Below are positions 1 through 8,576 of a stretch of 64,000 nt of DNA, one piece after another. The notes under the pieces were generated by a model. It made no database searches, was not told where the DNA came from, and saw only the letters and a program-made list of their open reading frames with translations. Numbering within the stretch: position 1 is the stretch's first letter; each line of letters opens with the position of its first letter. This stretch comes from JAWLDA01 sp041686855 (lineage in GTDB: Bacteria > Bacillota > Limnochordia > DTU080 > RSA5): the NCBI GenBank assembly GCA_041686855.1, contig JAWLDA010000003.1, positions 248,001 to 312,000 of the forward strand. Direction: 5' to 3'. The translations under genes and the position numbers were made by a program.

Positions 1-1
1 G

Positions 2-607
2 GAGACGTGTATCGAGGAGATCGGCATCGGCTTCCTCTTTGCGCCCCAGTTCCACGCAAGTATGAAGCATGCCGCCGGTCCCCGCAAAGAGGTCGGCATT
101 CGCACCCTCTTTAATGTACTCGGCCCTCTGACCAATCCGGCCTCCGCCCATGTCCAGGTCGTCGGTGTGTACGACGCCGCCTTGACGCATACGTTGGCGG
201 AAGTGCTCGGGCGTCTTGGGGTGCGGCAGGCGTTCGTCGTGCACGGACTCGACAAGCTTGACGAAATCTCCATCAGTGGGCCCACACAGATCTCACATTT
301 GCAGTCGGGCCGCGTTGAGACTTACGAGTTTCATCCTGGAGACGTGGGCATCAAGACAGCGCCTGCTGATGCCGTCCGCGGCGGAGACGCACAGGGGAAT
401 GCTGAGCAAATTCGCCATATCCTGCAAGGCGCCGTGGGACCCCAGCGAGACATCGTCGTCCTGAACGCAGCCGCAGCCCTCGTTGTCGCCGGTCGCGCCG
501 CCGATCTGCGTGAGGGGACCCAATTGGCATCCGCATCGATCGACTCCGGGGACGCCTTACGAAAGCTAAACTTGTTGATCAAGTACACACGGGGAGCTGC
601 GGCGTGA
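2..607 (+). CDS. trpD: Anthranilate phosphoribosyltransferase, 3' part (partial)
   Basis: Transfers phosphoribose from PRPP to anthranilate, the second dedicated step of tryptophan synthesis. Only the last 201 residues are present; the reading frame is open from base 2, so roughly the N-terminal 140 residues, including the PRPP-binding glycine motif, lie before the window. The family signatures FLFAPQFHASMKHA, GIRTLFNVLGPLTNPA and the dimer-face region with DKLDEIS are visible. The stop codon overlaps the GTG start of the next gene (GTGA), so the two are translationally coupled at the head of a trp operon whose trpE/trpG would be upstream. Identification is secure from motifs and context. Confidence 0.97.
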   Translation, partial: ETCIEEIGIGFLFAPQFHASMKHAAGPRKEVGIRTLFNVLGPLTNPASAHVQVVGVYDAALTHTLAEVLGRLGVRQAFVVHGLDKLDEISISGPTQISHLQSGRVETYEFHPGDVGIKTAPADAVRGGDAQGNAEQIRHILQGAVGPQRDIVVLNAAAALVVAGRAADLREGTQLASASIDSGDALRKLNLLIKYTRGAAA

Positions 608-1398
608 GCATACTCGAGCGCATCATTCAACACAAAAGGGGCGAAGTGGCCCAGGCGAAAGTCCGCCGATCGTTCGCCGAGGTGCGCCGAATGGCCGAAG
701 AGAGCGCCGCGAGTTCCCGGCGGCGCTTCCGCAACGCCCTGACGGCCGAGCAATCCGTCTCGCTCATCGCTGAAGTGAAGAAGGCTTCACCCTCTAAAGG
801 GTTAATTCGACCAGACTTTGATGCAGCGCAACTGGCGCGCGACTACGTGCAAGGAGGGGCCGCCGCCATCAGCGTCCTTACCGACGAAAACTTCTTTCAA
901 GGCGGCCTGCACGACTTGGTGGCCGTGCGCGCATGTGTGGACGTACCGTTGTTGCGCAAGGAGTTTATCATCGATCCATACCAACTATACGAAGCGCGCG
1001 TGCACGGCGCGGACGCCGCTCTTCTCATCGTAGCCGCCCTTGGCCGCACCGAGTTGGCTGAGTTCATTGCAATTGCCGGCTCCTTGAAGTTGGACGCGCT
1101 CGTGGAGGTGCATACGGAGGAGGAGTTGGAGGTCGCCTTAGAGGCCGGAGCCGAGCTCGTCGGGATCAACAACCGCGACTTGCGGACGTTTGTAACGACC
1201 CTCGACGTGACCCGACGGCTGGCGCCCATGATTCCCTCCGGAGTGACCATCGTCAGTGAAAGTGGCATCTCCTCGGCCGAAGACTTACGCGAGGTCGCCG
1301 CAGTCGGCGTCGACGCCGTCCTCGTCGGAGAGGCTTTGGCGCGGGAGGCGAACGTCATCTCAAAGGTGAATCAACTCCTGGGGCGAGTGGGCGCATGA
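604..1398 (+). CDS. trpC: Indole-3-glycerol phosphate synthase
   Basis: Closes the indole ring by converting CdRP to indole-3-glycerol phosphate in the cytoplasm. The 264-residue protein is full length for a single-function TrpC barrel. It shows AEVKKASPSKG (residues 56-66, catalytic Glu/Lys and phosphate site), LRKEFIIDPYQ, GINNRDL and VSESGI in the expected order along the beta strands. The start is GTG at 604, overlapping the trpD stop by four bases, and the end overlaps trpF the same way, so expression is coupled along the operon. Confidence 0.97.
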   Translation: MSILERIIQHKRGEVAQAKVRRSFAEVRRMAEESAASSRRRFRNALTAEQSVSLIAEVKKASPSKGLIRPDFDAAQLARDYVQGGAAAISVLTDENFFQGGLHDLVAVRACVDVPLLRKEFIIDPYQLYEARVHGADAALLIVAALGRTELAEFIAIAGSLKLDALVEVHTEEELEVALEAGAELVGINNRDLRTFVTTLDVTRRLAPMIPSGVTIVSESGISSAEDLREVAAVGVDAVLVGEALAREANVISKVNQLLGRVGA

Positions 1399-2042
1399 TG
1401 AAGCGTGTGCGCGTCAAGGTGTGCGGCATAACGACGCCGCAAGATGCCGCGGCAGTGGTCGCTGCCGGCGCTGATGCCATCGGCTTCCTCTTTGCTAAGA
1501 GCCCGCGACGCATCGAGCCGGAACAAGCACTGACGATCCGTCGCTCGCTCTCTCCTTTTGTAGCAACGGTCGGCGTCTTTGTGAATGAGCGACCGGAGCG
1601 CGTGCTCGAAGTGGTCGCTGCTGTAGGATTGTCCACCGTCCAACTACATGGCGACGAACCTCCAGAGGTCGTGGAAACGATCGGCCGGCGAGTACCGACC
1701 GTCAAGGCGATTCGCGTCCGTGATGAAGAGAGCTTGGGGGAGGTGGATGCCTACCCAAGCGCCTGTGGCTTCCTCTTGGACGCCTACGTCAAAGGTGGCG
1801 CACGCGGCGGGACGGGGCACGTCTTCAACTGGGACCTGTTACGCAGTGGTGCCCATCGGATCACTGAGCGTCCCTGGATTCTTGCAGGGGGCCTGCACCC
1901 GGAGAATATTGAGCGTGCCGTCGCAGCGTGTCGACCGTACGCAGTCGATGTGAGCAGCGGGGTAGAGTCCCGTCCAGGCGTGAAAGATTCGACCAAGGTG
2001 AACGATTTTATGGAAAGAGTGAGGCGATCTCCCATTGAATAA
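1395..2042 (+). CDS. trpF: Phosphoribosylanthranilate isomerase
   Basis: Isomerises PRA to CdRP, the step before TrpC. The 215-residue TIM barrel has the N-terminal KVCGIT motif with catalytic Cys10, GFLFAKSPRRI, VGVFVN, LHGDE, the general-acid Asp in LLDAYVKGG, and the C-terminal phosphate-binding region AGGLHPEN and DVSSGVE. The start ATG at 1395 overlaps the trpC stop (ATGATGA; a second ATG follows directly). The stop lies inside the first codons of trpB, so TrpF and TrpB are coupled. The gene is a separate trpF, not a trpC-trpF fusion. Confidence 0.97.
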   Translation: MMKRVRVKVCGITTPQDAAAVVAAGADAIGFLFAKSPRRIEPEQALTIRRSLSPFVATVGVFVNERPERVLEVVAAVGLSTVQLHGDEPPEVVETIGRRVPTVKAIRVRDEESLGEVDAYPSACGFLLDAYVKGGARGGTGHVFNWDLLRSGAHRITERPWILAGGLHPENIERAVAACRPYAVDVSSGVESRPGVKDSTKVNDFMERVRRSPIE

Positions 2043-3228
2043 CACGGGATACTTTGGCGAGTTCGGTGGTCGCTACGTGCCGGAGAGCTTGATCCCTGCC
2101 GTCGACGAGTTGACGCAGGCCTACGAAGAAGCGAAGCACGACCCCGACTTTGCCGCACAGCTGGACTATCACTTTCGTCAATACTCCGGACGACCTACGC
2201 CTCTTTACTTTGCCGAGCGCCTCACGAAACACGCGGGCGGCGCTCGCATCTATCTCAAACGCGAGGATCTCAATCACACGGGCGCTCACAAGATCAACAA
2301 TACGCTCGGTCAGATCCTTTTGGCCTTACGCATGGGCAAACGCCGCATCATTGCGGAGACGGGAGCCGGTCAACACGGCGTAGCCTCCGCAACCGTATGC
2401 GCCCGTTTTGGCTTGCCCTGCGTGGTTTACATGGGCGAGGAGGACACCCGCCGTCAGGCGCTCAACGTGTTTCGCATGCGACTGTTAGGGGCGGAAGTGG
2501 TGCCGGTAACGTCAGGCACCCGTACGCTCAAGGACGCAACCAATGAGGCCATCCGGGACTGGGTGACCAATGTGGAGACGACGTACTATTTGATTGGCTC
2601 GGTCGTCGGCATGCACCCGTACCCGACGATGGTGCGCGACTTCCAATCCGTGATCGGTAGCGAGGCGCGCGACCAGATTCTTCAGGCTGAGGGTAGACTC
2701 CCTCAGGCAGTCGTCGCCTGCGTCGGCGGCGGCAGCAACGCGATGGGCATCTTCCATCCGTTCGTCAACGATACGAGCGTCGAACTAATCGGGGTCGAAG
2801 CAGCAGGCGAGGGGTTGGATAAGCGGCACGCCGCGACGCTGACGGCAGGAAGCCGCGGGGTACTCCACGGATCTAAGAGTTACCTCTTGCACGACGACGA
2901 TGGACAAATCTTGCCGGCACATTCAATCTCGGCAGGACTAGACTATCCGGGGGTCGGTCCGGAGCACGCGTACCTCAAAGACTCTGGTCGGGCGGCGTAT
3001 GCCTCGGCAACTGACCAGGAAGCCCTGGACGCCTTTGTTCTCCTGTCGCAGACGGAAGGCATCATCCCTGCTCTCGAGAGTGCACACGCCGTCGCTCACG
3101 GGGTGAAGGTGGCCGCAATGCTCAAGGAAGAGGATTCAATTATCATTAACCTCTCGGGGCGCGGGGATAAAGACGTGCAACAAGTTGAGGCCTTATTAGG
3201 CGACCGTCTACAGGAGGGTACGCGATGA
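2035..3228 (+). CDS. trpB: Tryptophan synthase beta chain
   Basis: Condenses indole with serine using PLP. The 397-residue protein is the standard TrpB1 type. The PLP lysine is Lys86 in HTGAHKINN, the catalytic Glu108 lies in AETGAGQHGVA, and the phosphate cradle GGGSNA and the C-terminal SGRGDKD motif are present. The start is TTG at 2035, inside the end of trpF. No ATG precedes the conserved N-terminus GYFGEFGGRYVPE, so the rare start is well supported. The stop overlaps the trpA start (ATGA). Confidence 0.98.
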   Translation: MNNTGYFGEFGGRYVPESLIPAVDELTQAYEEAKHDPDFAAQLDYHFRQYSGRPTPLYFAERLTKHAGGARIYLKREDLNHTGAHKINNTLGQILLALRMGKRRIIAETGAGQHGVASATVCARFGLPCVVYMGEEDTRRQALNVFRMRLLGAEVVPVTSGTRTLKDATNEAIRDWVTNVETTYYLIGSVVGMHPYPTMVRDFQSVIGSEARDQILQAEGRLPQAVVACVGGGSNAMGIFHPFVNDTSVELIGVEAAGEGLDKRHAATLTAGSRGVLHGSKSYLLHDDDGQILPAHSISAGLDYPGVGPEHAYLKDSGRAAYASATDQEALDAFVLLSQTEGIIPALESAHAVAHGVKVAAMLKEEDSIIINLSGRGDKDVQQVEALLGDRLQEGTR

Positions 3229-4070
3229 GTCGATTCGAAGCGACGTTTACGGAGTTGGCCAAGGCCGGGAGGTCGGCTCTGATGCCTTACGTCACGGCCG
3301 GTGACCCTTCACTTGAGTGGACAGAGCGCCTTGTCGACCGCCTCATCGATGCGGGCGCCGACATGATTGAACTCGGCGTTCCGTATTCAGACCCGTTGGC
3401 GGACGGGCCGACCGTACAGGCCGCAGGGCAACGAGCCTTGGCGAACGGGACAAGCGTTCAAGGCGTCTTTGATCTGGTTCGGCGCATTCGTTCCAATCAT
3501 GATGAGACGCCGATTGCGATCTTGGTCTATTACAACTGCATCTTCCGTTGGGGTGAAGAACGTTTCGTCCAAGCGGCCAAGGAGGCCGGTATCGACGCCT
3601 TTGTCGTCCCAGATCTCCCACCAGAAGAGGCGGAGTCGCTCCAAGGTATCATGGAAGCCCATGGGTTGGAGCTCGCCTATTTGCTGGCGCCGACCAGTAA
3701 CGAAGAGCGCATTCGGCTTGTCACTGAGCGAGCCCGTGGATTTATCTACTGTGTCTCACTCACCGGCGTCACCGGCGCCCGTACCGAGCTCTCAAAGCAG
3801 CTCGAACCCTTCATCGCCAGAGTCCGGGCCGGGCTCAGCGCCCACGAAAAGTCGGTGCCGCTTGCCGTCGGCTTCGGCATCTCAACTACAGAGCACGTCA
3901 AACAGGTGTCCGGCCTCGTCGAAGGTGTGATCGTCGGCAGTGCGTTGATCGATACATTCCATAACGCGCCAGACCCACCCCAAGGCGTGGAGCGCTGTGC
4001 CGCGCTGGTCTCGGCGATGCGCAGTGCGCTCGGTGAGACGTTGCAAGTCGACGGTGGGCGCGCGCGTTGA
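3225..4070 (+). CDS. trpA: Tryptophan synthase alpha chain
   Basis: Cleaves indole-3-glycerol phosphate to indole, which is channelled to TrpB. The 281-residue barrel has both catalytic residues at canonical positions, Glu49 (MIELGVPYSDP) and Asp60 (LADGPTVQ). It also has the flexible loop CVSLTGVTGAR and the phosphate site VGFGIS. It overlaps trpB by four bases, and its stop TGA overlaps the TTG/ATG start region of the following lyase-like gene. It is the last tryptophan enzyme of the operon; the gene that follows is not a known tryptophan enzyme. Confidence 0.98.
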   Translation: MSRFEATFTELAKAGRSALMPYVTAGDPSLEWTERLVDRLIDAGADMIELGVPYSDPLADGPTVQAAGQRALANGTSVQGVFDLVRRIRSNHDETPIAILVYYNCIFRWGEERFVQAAKEAGIDAFVVPDLPPEEAESLQGIMEAHGLELAYLLAPTSNEERIRLVTERARGFIYCVSLTGVTGARTELSKQLEPFIARVRAGLSAHEKSVPLAVGFGISTTEHVKQVSGLVEGVIVGSALIDTFHNAPDPPQGVERCAALVSAMRSALGETLQVDGGRAR

Positions 4071-5290
4071 TGACGTCGTTCCTTATGGATGCACGCAAGG
4101 CGGTGCGCGACGCGTGGGAGGAGGCTGAGGCTGTCGAGCATCAAAACCTCCGTCGAGTGTTGCGCGCCTTTCATCTCGCCTCCGTCGGCAGCCACGACCT
4201 CCAGGGCAGCACAGGGTACGGATACGGCGACTCTGCGCGCGCGAAACTTGAGGAGGTCTACGCCATCACCCTCGGAGGCGAGTCCGCGCTCGTCCGCCCG
4301 CAGATCGCTTCAGGGACGCACGCAATCTGGCTCAGTCTCGATGCGCTGTTAAAATCGGGTGATCACCTTCTATGCGTCTGTGGTCCGCCATACGATACGT
4401 TGAGGGCCGCTATCACAGCACCGTCCCCTCAGTCTTTGACGTCTCGGGGCGTCGTCTACTCTGAAGTGGCGTTGAGCACCGATGGAGGTATCGATCTCAA
4501 GGCGATCCAAGAGTCGGTTCGACCCGATACACGTCTTATGCTCGTGCAGCGCTCAAAGGGGTATGCGTGGCGCGCCGCGTTGCAGGTGAAGCAGATCGAG
4601 GCGCTGTGTCAATGGCGTGATCGCAGCCGTCCCGACTTACTCATTCTGGTGGACAATTGCTATGGAGAGTTCGTCGAACCCGTTGAGCCCTGCAGCGTGG
4701 GTGCCGATCTCGTCATGGGGTCTCTGATTAAAAACCCGGGAGGGACGCTGGCCCCGGGCGGTGGGTACGTTGTAGGGAGGCGGCGCTTGGTGGAGCAAGT
4801 AGCTGAACGAATGACGGCGCCGGGACTTGGAAGCAAAGTAGGCCCCTCCTATGGTGTCACCCCAACTCTTTTTCAGGGTTTCTTCATGGCGCCCCACCTG
4901 GTGAAGGAGGCAATCTGTGGCATCGAGCTCGCGGCTTGGTTCCTTGAGGAGCACGAAGTGCCGGTACTGCCTCGGTGGAACGGTCCCAAAGGAGACGCTG
5001 TCCTCGCCGTGCGCCTCGACTCTGCCGACCGTCTTCTAACGTTTTGTCAGGCGGTTCAGGAGTCGTCTCCGATCGATCATTACGTGCGCCTGGAGCCGGG
5101 CGCGCTGCCGGGATACGAGGATCCGGTCGTGATGGCCGCCGGTACGTTTGTGCAAGGATCCTCGAGTGAGCTGAGCGCGGACGGTCCAATGCGGCCGCCG
5201 TACGCGGCCTACCTGCAGGGCGGCATCAGTCGACAGCAACTCGCGATCGCCATCGAGCGTGTCGCTGAGCGCCTGAATCTTATTTCTTGA
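4067..5290 (+). CDS. YnbB / aluminium-resistance family PLP protein (methionine gamma-lyase-like)
   Basis: A PLP-dependent enzyme of the Cys/Met-metabolism fold belonging to the family often named 'methionine gamma-lyase family' or 'aluminium resistance protein' (B. subtilis YnbB). The 407 residues show GYGYGDSARAKLEEVYA, RPQIASGTHAIWL, the cofactor Asp in LVDNCYGEFVE and the Schiff-base lysine in GSLIKNPGGTLAPGGGY. The substrate is not established for this family. It starts at TTG 4067 or ATG 4070, overlapping the trpA stop, so it is read as the last gene of the trp operon. In many Bacillota this gene instead sits near hfq/miaA/lexA. The speD promoter overlaps its stop codon. Confidence 0.88.
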   Translation: MMTSFLMDARKAVRDAWEEAEAVEHQNLRRVLRAFHLASVGSHDLQGSTGYGYGDSARAKLEEVYAITLGGESALVRPQIASGTHAIWLSLDALLKSGDHLLCVCGPPYDTLRAAITAPSPQSLTSRGVVYSEVALSTDGGIDLKAIQESVRPDTRLMLVQRSKGYAWRAALQVKQIEALCQWRDRSRPDLLILVDNCYGEFVEPVEPCSVGADLVMGSLIKNPGGTLAPGGGYVVGRRRLVEQVAERMTAPGLGSKVGPSYGVTPTLFQGFFMAPHLVKEAICGIELAAWFLEEHEVPVLPRWNGPKGDAVLAVRLDSADRLLTFCQAVQESSPIDHYVRLEPGALPGYEDPVVMAAGTFVQGSSSELSADGPMRPPYAAYLQGGISRQQLAIAIERVAERLNLIS

Positions 5291-5314
5291 CATCCCATCG
5301 CAATCTGCTAAAAT
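5287..5314 (+). promoter_or_regulatory. SigA-type promoter of speD
   Basis: TTGACA at 5287-5292, a 16-base spacer, then TAAAAT at 5309-5314. It overlaps the stop codon of the preceding gene and lies about 40 bases before the speD start, so speD can be transcribed independently of the trp operon. Confidence 0.75.
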
Positions 5315-5353
5315 GATTTTCGATTCTTTTTGCCCTGAAAGGGGGCCTGTTCA

Positions 5354-5740
5354 ATGGTAGATGTTGCACTTGGTCGCCACATCCTGTGCGAGGCTTTCGG
5401 CTGTGAGCCGGACCTGATCAACGACAGACAGTGGGTAGAGAAGACCATGGTAGAGGCGGCACTCGAAGCTGGAGCAGAAGTACGGGAGGTTGCGTTTCAT
5501 CAGTTTAGCCCACAGGGAGTGAGCGGAGTCGTCGTCATCTCCGAGTCTCACTTGGCCATTCACACCTGGCCCGAGATCGGATTTGCGGCAATCGACGTCT
5601 TCACGTGCGGCAATACCGTTGACCCGTGGCAAGCGTGTAACTTCCTCATTCGTGGCTTTCGAGCTCAAAACGCGACGACCACCGAGGTCAAGCGAGGGGT
5701 CTTTAGGCACGAAGCCCTCACTCGTTCAGGCCAAACTTGA
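5354..5740 (+). CDS. speD: S-adenosylmethionine decarboxylase proenzyme
   Basis: Makes decarboxylated SAM for spermidine synthesis. The 128-residue protein is the short class 1B form. It self-cleaves before Ser65 in the motif ESHLAIHTWPE to form the pyruvoyl group; His70 and Cys85 (FTCGNT) are the partner catalytic residues. ATG 5354 follows the ribosome-binding site AAGGGGG by eight bases. It is flanked by its own promoter and a strong terminator, so it is a single-gene unit. No spermidine synthase (speE) is in the window. Confidence 0.97.
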   Translation: MVDVALGRHILCEAFGCEPDLINDRQWVEKTMVEAALEAGAEVREVAFHQFSPQGVSGVVVISESHLAIHTWPEIGFAAIDVFTCGNTVDPWQACNFLIRGFRAQNATTTEVKRGVFRHEALTRSGQT

Positions 5741-5797
5741 CTGGATTTAACACAACATCCCTTCCGGCTCGGGAGGGACAAACGCTTTAGCCGCAAG

Positions 5798-5848
5798 AGA
5801 AGCCCAGCGCTCGCCGGAAGACGAGAGATGGGCTTCTTTGTTTTTTCT
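5798..5848 (+). terminator. Rho-independent terminator after speD
   Basis: A perfect nine-base stem (AGAAGCCCA at 5798-5806 with TGGGCTTCT at 5829-5837) with an inner CTCG/CGAG pairing, followed by a T-rich tract at 5838-5848. It ends the speD transcript before sigH. Confidence 0.9.
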
Positions 5849-5971
5849 CATCACTTTCGTCCGATAGTTTCTTCGAAGCTGAGCTTTCAGGAAGGAATCC
5901 CTGCTAGAAAGGGCGTAAGTAAATACTGGAAAGCCGTAAATAGGGACGCTTTATGTTAGGAGCGTGGTCGG

Positions 5972-6616
5972 ATGAGCGGTGGTGCCCTGCCTCTTGGGGA
6001 GTATTCGCAGCCTAGGCGGGTCGATTATGCCAAGATGTCGGATGAGGAAATCGTCGCAGACGCGCAATGTGGAAACGAGGACGCAGTCGATTACCTCCTG
6101 CACAAGTACCAAAAGCTAGTCTACATATGGACGCGGCCTTATTTTCTACAAGGCGCAGAGGACGACGATCTTTTGCAGGAGGGGATGATCGGCCTCTACA
6201 AAGCCGTGCGTGACTTTGCGCCCGGCTCCTCCTCCTTCTGGTCGTTCGCTAAACTGTGTATAACCCGCAATATTATCAGCGCCATCAAAGGTACGACGCG
6301 ACAAAAGCACATCCCTCTCAATTCGTACACATCGCTGCACAAGCCGATCTACGACGTTGAAGGGGATCGCACCCTTATGGAAGTATTGAGTAACAATAAG
6401 GTGGACGATCCCGAAGCGTTGGTTATTGACCGTGAACGTCTCTACAATACTCAGCGCCACATAAAAGAAGTTTTGAGCGAGTTTGAGTACAAGGTGTTTC
6501 GTCTCTATATCAACGGGCTCTCATACAAGGAGATGGCCGATAGACTCAAGACGCACACCAAGTCCATTGACAACGCTCTTTGTCGTATAAAAAACAAGAT
6601 CGAAAGCCAATTCTAA
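5972..6616 (+). CDS. sigH: RNA polymerase sporulation sigma factor SigH (Spo0H)
   Basis: Early stationary-phase and sporulation sigma factor of the sigma-70 family. The 214 residues include region 2 (DYLLHKYQKLVYIWTRPYF, DDLLQEGMIGLYKAVRDF), the SigH hallmark TRQKHIPLNSYTSLHKPI, and region 4 with the HTH LSYKEMADRLKTHTKSIDNAL. Length and order match B. subtilis SigH. ATG 5972 has AGGAG at 5958-5962, nine bases upstream. The preceding gene is terminated, so a promoter must lie in 5849-5971, though none is obvious. A matching SigH-type promoter is present in this window before dacF-spoIIA. Confidence 0.96.
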   Translation: MSGGALPLGEYSQPRRVDYAKMSDEEIVADAQCGNEDAVDYLLHKYQKLVYIWTRPYFLQGAEDDDLLQEGMIGLYKAVRDFAPGSSSFWSFAKLCITRNIISAIKGTTRQKHIPLNSYTSLHKPIYDVEGDRTLMEVLSNNKVDDPEALVIDRERLYNTQRHIKEVLSEFEYKVFRLYINGLSYKEMADRLKTHTKSIDNALCRIKNKIESQF

Positions 6617-6650
6617 CGCACAAGGTGAAGGGGCAGAAAGGGACAAGGCG

Positions 6651-7007
6651 ATGACACCTGTAGAACAAGCTCTATTCGCACTCAAGGTGGCAACAGGTGT
6701 CTTCGCACTTGTTTGGATGTACAAAGACGCGCGTGCCCGAGACGCCAATCCGCTGCTATGGACGGTAGCGCTGGCGCTCGGAGCGCTCTTTATTCACTGG
6801 ATCTTCCCGCACGTCGGCGCCTTAGTCTACCTTATATTCCGTCCCAAAGGTAAATTGGGGCGGTGTCCACACTGTGGTAGCGGACACTTGGATTGGTTGG
6901 CGGAGTGCCCTAAATGCCACGGCGCACTTAAGAAAGATTGCCCACGTTGCCATGAGTCGGTCCCGTATGCGGCTCGAACGTGCCCGGAGTGTGGAGCGCG
7001 GACCTAA
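6651..7007 (+). CDS. Small membrane protein with double zinc ribbon
   Basis: I do not recognise a named family. The 118-residue protein has two predicted membrane segments (about residues 9-24 and 34-62). These are followed by a cytoplasmic tail with four CxxC knuckles (CPHC, CPKC, CPRC, CPEC), enough ligands for two zinc ribbons. Zinc-ribbon tails of this type occur in many Bacillota membrane proteins of unknown role. AAAGGG sits eight bases before the ATG. It follows sigH by 34 bases in the same direction and may be cotranscribed with it. Confidence 0.75.
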   Translation: MTPVEQALFALKVATGVFALVWMYKDARARDANPLLWTVALALGALFIHWIFPHVGALVYLIFRPKGKLGRCPHCGSGHLDWLAECPKCHGALKKDCPRCHESVPYAARTCPECGART

Positions 7008-7076
7008 CTCCCACCGTCACCGAACACACGCTGTGCGAATACGATGAACCCAACTCGGCCGAGGAGGGTTCATCGT

Positions 7077-7298
7077 TTGAACGGTTGGGAAGGTTTCACC
7101 ACAGTGCTCGCCGGCCTCCTTGCTGTGGTACTCCTTGCGAGCTCCGTAACGCTCGCAAGGGTGCGCTCTGAAGGGATGTACGCGTCCGTACTCCGCATGC
7201 TTTCGGCGGCGGGACTCGCCGCAACCGCTCTGTTCGGTGTGGGATTGCTCTACCACCTTTCACTCCAAGTCTCGCAGGCTTTTCACCACTGGCGTTAA
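7077..7298 (+). CDS. Small two-helix membrane protein, unknown
   Basis: A predicted 73-residue hydrophobic protein with two membrane segments (about residues 8-26 and 38-60). The TTG at 7077 is the preferred start because a strong ribosome-binding site, GAGGAGGG at 7061-7068, lies eight bases before it. The in-frame ATG at 7044 has none and would put that site inside the coding region. Function unknown; it belongs to the run of small genes after sigH. Confidence 0.6.
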   Translation: MNGWEGFTTVLAGLLAVVLLASSVTLARVRSEGMYASVLRMLSAAGLAATALFGVGLLYHLSLQVSQAFHHWR

Positions 7299-7325
7299 GA
7301 TGAGGCGCTAGAGAGGTTGAATGTC

Positions 7326-7562
7326 ATGTCAGATGAGATCGTTCGCTCGGATCATGGATCGCGCGATGAGACGGGCGAAGCGACGTCCCAGTCAGCAGAG
7401 GGTTTGCAGACATTGGGTTCCAGCGCGTTTGCTATTGAAGGTGACGTTCACAAACTGATCACCTTTCTCAACCAGACGCTCAAGGACAAAGGGTACATCT
7501 TTGGCCTCAGCAAGCATCCGGATGGTCTGACGGTGACCATCTATCAAACAAACGAGGCGTAA
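7326..7562 (+). CDS. YpmA-like (DUF4264) small protein
   Basis: A 78-residue soluble protein. Its C-terminal half (VHKLITFLNQTLKDKGYIFGL ending in TVTIYQT) resembles B. subtilis YpmA / DUF4264, a small conserved Bacillota protein of unknown role. The N-terminal third is polar and probably disordered. ATG 7326 has GAGAGG nine bases upstream; a TTG at 7317 is less likely. The family match is from memory of the pattern and should be treated as moderately sure. Confidence 0.65.
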   Translation: MSDEIVRSDHGSRDETGEATSQSAEGLQTLGSSAFAIEGDVHKLITFLNQTLKDKGYIFGLSKHPDGLTVTIYQTNEA

Positions 7563-7983
7563 CGAAAAGGCGAAGTCGCAACTCGAATGCCGTTTCGCCC
7601 AGTGCATATCTATAGGTTGGAAAGGAGGCCGGCTCCTTTGATCAATCGCGTCCGGCATGCTCTCCGCCTTGCGACTCACTCGCCTTCACGCCCCGAGCGT
7701 GTCCTACAGCATCTTCCTCCCCTTAGTCAGACGACAACTTTTCATCGGACAGCGGTCGCCGCAGTGCACGAAAATTTCCCTGGATTGCGGCCCGCCCAAC
7801 GGTTATCCGACTGACGAGCCTCGTTGCTATCCGGTCACGCGTGAGGCCGCGCAAGGCAGGGGCCGTACACGTTTGCACCGAATATTGTGGTGCGAGGCGA
7901 AGCACACGAGTGATAAGCACCGGACAACTGAATAGCGGGAGACTTGGGAGTTTCTCATTCTCGGATGAAGAAAGGGGATACGC
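7563..7983. other. Gene-poor stretch with two hairpins
   Basis: About 420 bases in which I see no convincing coding region; the open frames here lack ribosome-binding sites and family-like sequence. It contains a hairpin GGCGAA/TTCGCC at about 7570-7597 just after the YpmA-like gene. It also holds a stem AAAGGAG/CTCCTTT with loop GCCGG at about 7620-7639, without a T-run. No known small RNA was recognised. The last bases hold the ribosome-binding site of the next gene. Confidence 0.5.
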
Positions 7984-8403
7984 ATGTTCTCCGTCCCTCA
8001 GGCCGACGTGATGAATGCACTCAAGAAGTTCCGTCGCTTAGCGAAGCAGGACTTCCTGGCTAGTCCTCAAACCTCCAATCCCGTATTCTGGCGCCTGCAG
8101 GCTGAAGCCCGCAGGGCTCAGTACGACGAACTCATGCAGTGTGTGACCGTCGAAGGTGTGGAATCGGCCTACCATCAGTCTGTTCGATGGTACACGGCGC
8201 TCCCATTAACGTTGGACGACGATGCAGACCCGGAGATTCTAGGAAGAGAACAGGCGTTTGAGATGTTCTTTCTGACCCTTGGTGTCGACGAGAAGACACG
8301 GGTCAGGCTCCGCAACGCTCGGCGGAGCGCCCGTAAGGATCTTCGCTCAATGTCCAGGACTCATCCCATAAAGGGGCGTTCGGCGCGTCCAGCGTCCCTT
8401 TAA
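7984..8403 (+). CDS. Hypothetical protein
   Basis: A 139-residue protein I do not recognise. It is charged and mostly helical-looking, with Trp/Tyr-rich stretches (NPVFWRLQAEARRAQYDEL, HQSVRWYTALP) and a very basic C-terminal tail (RNARRSARKD). There is no signal peptide or membrane segment. ATG 7984 follows AGAAAGGGG at a normal distance, which supports real translation. It lies alone between a gene-poor stretch and a GC-rich hairpin. Confidence 0.6.
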   Translation: MFSVPQADVMNALKKFRRLAKQDFLASPQTSNPVFWRLQAEARRAQYDELMQCVTVEGVESAYHQSVRWYTALPLTLDDDADPEILGREQAFEMFFLTLGVDEKTRVRLRNARRSARKDLRSMSRTHPIKGRSARPASL

Positions 8404-8462
8404 CAACGGTACCGACCGCTTGCGCAAAATAGAGAAGCACAGACGAGTGCCATGTAAATTTC

Positions 8463-8504
8463 GGCGGCGGCGGCGACCCAATGTCGCTGCGCGCCGCCTT
8501 TGGA
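8463..8504 (+). terminator. GC-rich hairpin, possible terminator
   Basis: A GGCGGCG...CGCCGCC stem with an inner GCGAC/GTCGC stem, followed by only TTT. It lies after the hypothetical gene ending at 8403. The short T-run makes it a weak terminator call. Confidence 0.4.
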
Positions 8505-8576
8505 TAAACCGTGAGTAAGTGCAAAGCTTAAGTAGAGCCGTAGCTTACTTACAGTCAGAGTAAGGTGGGAGCCTGT

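Noticed and set aside
5291..5353. SAM or polyamine riboswitch before speD
   Set aside because: The leader is only about 40 bases after the predicted promoter and has no matching conserved core.
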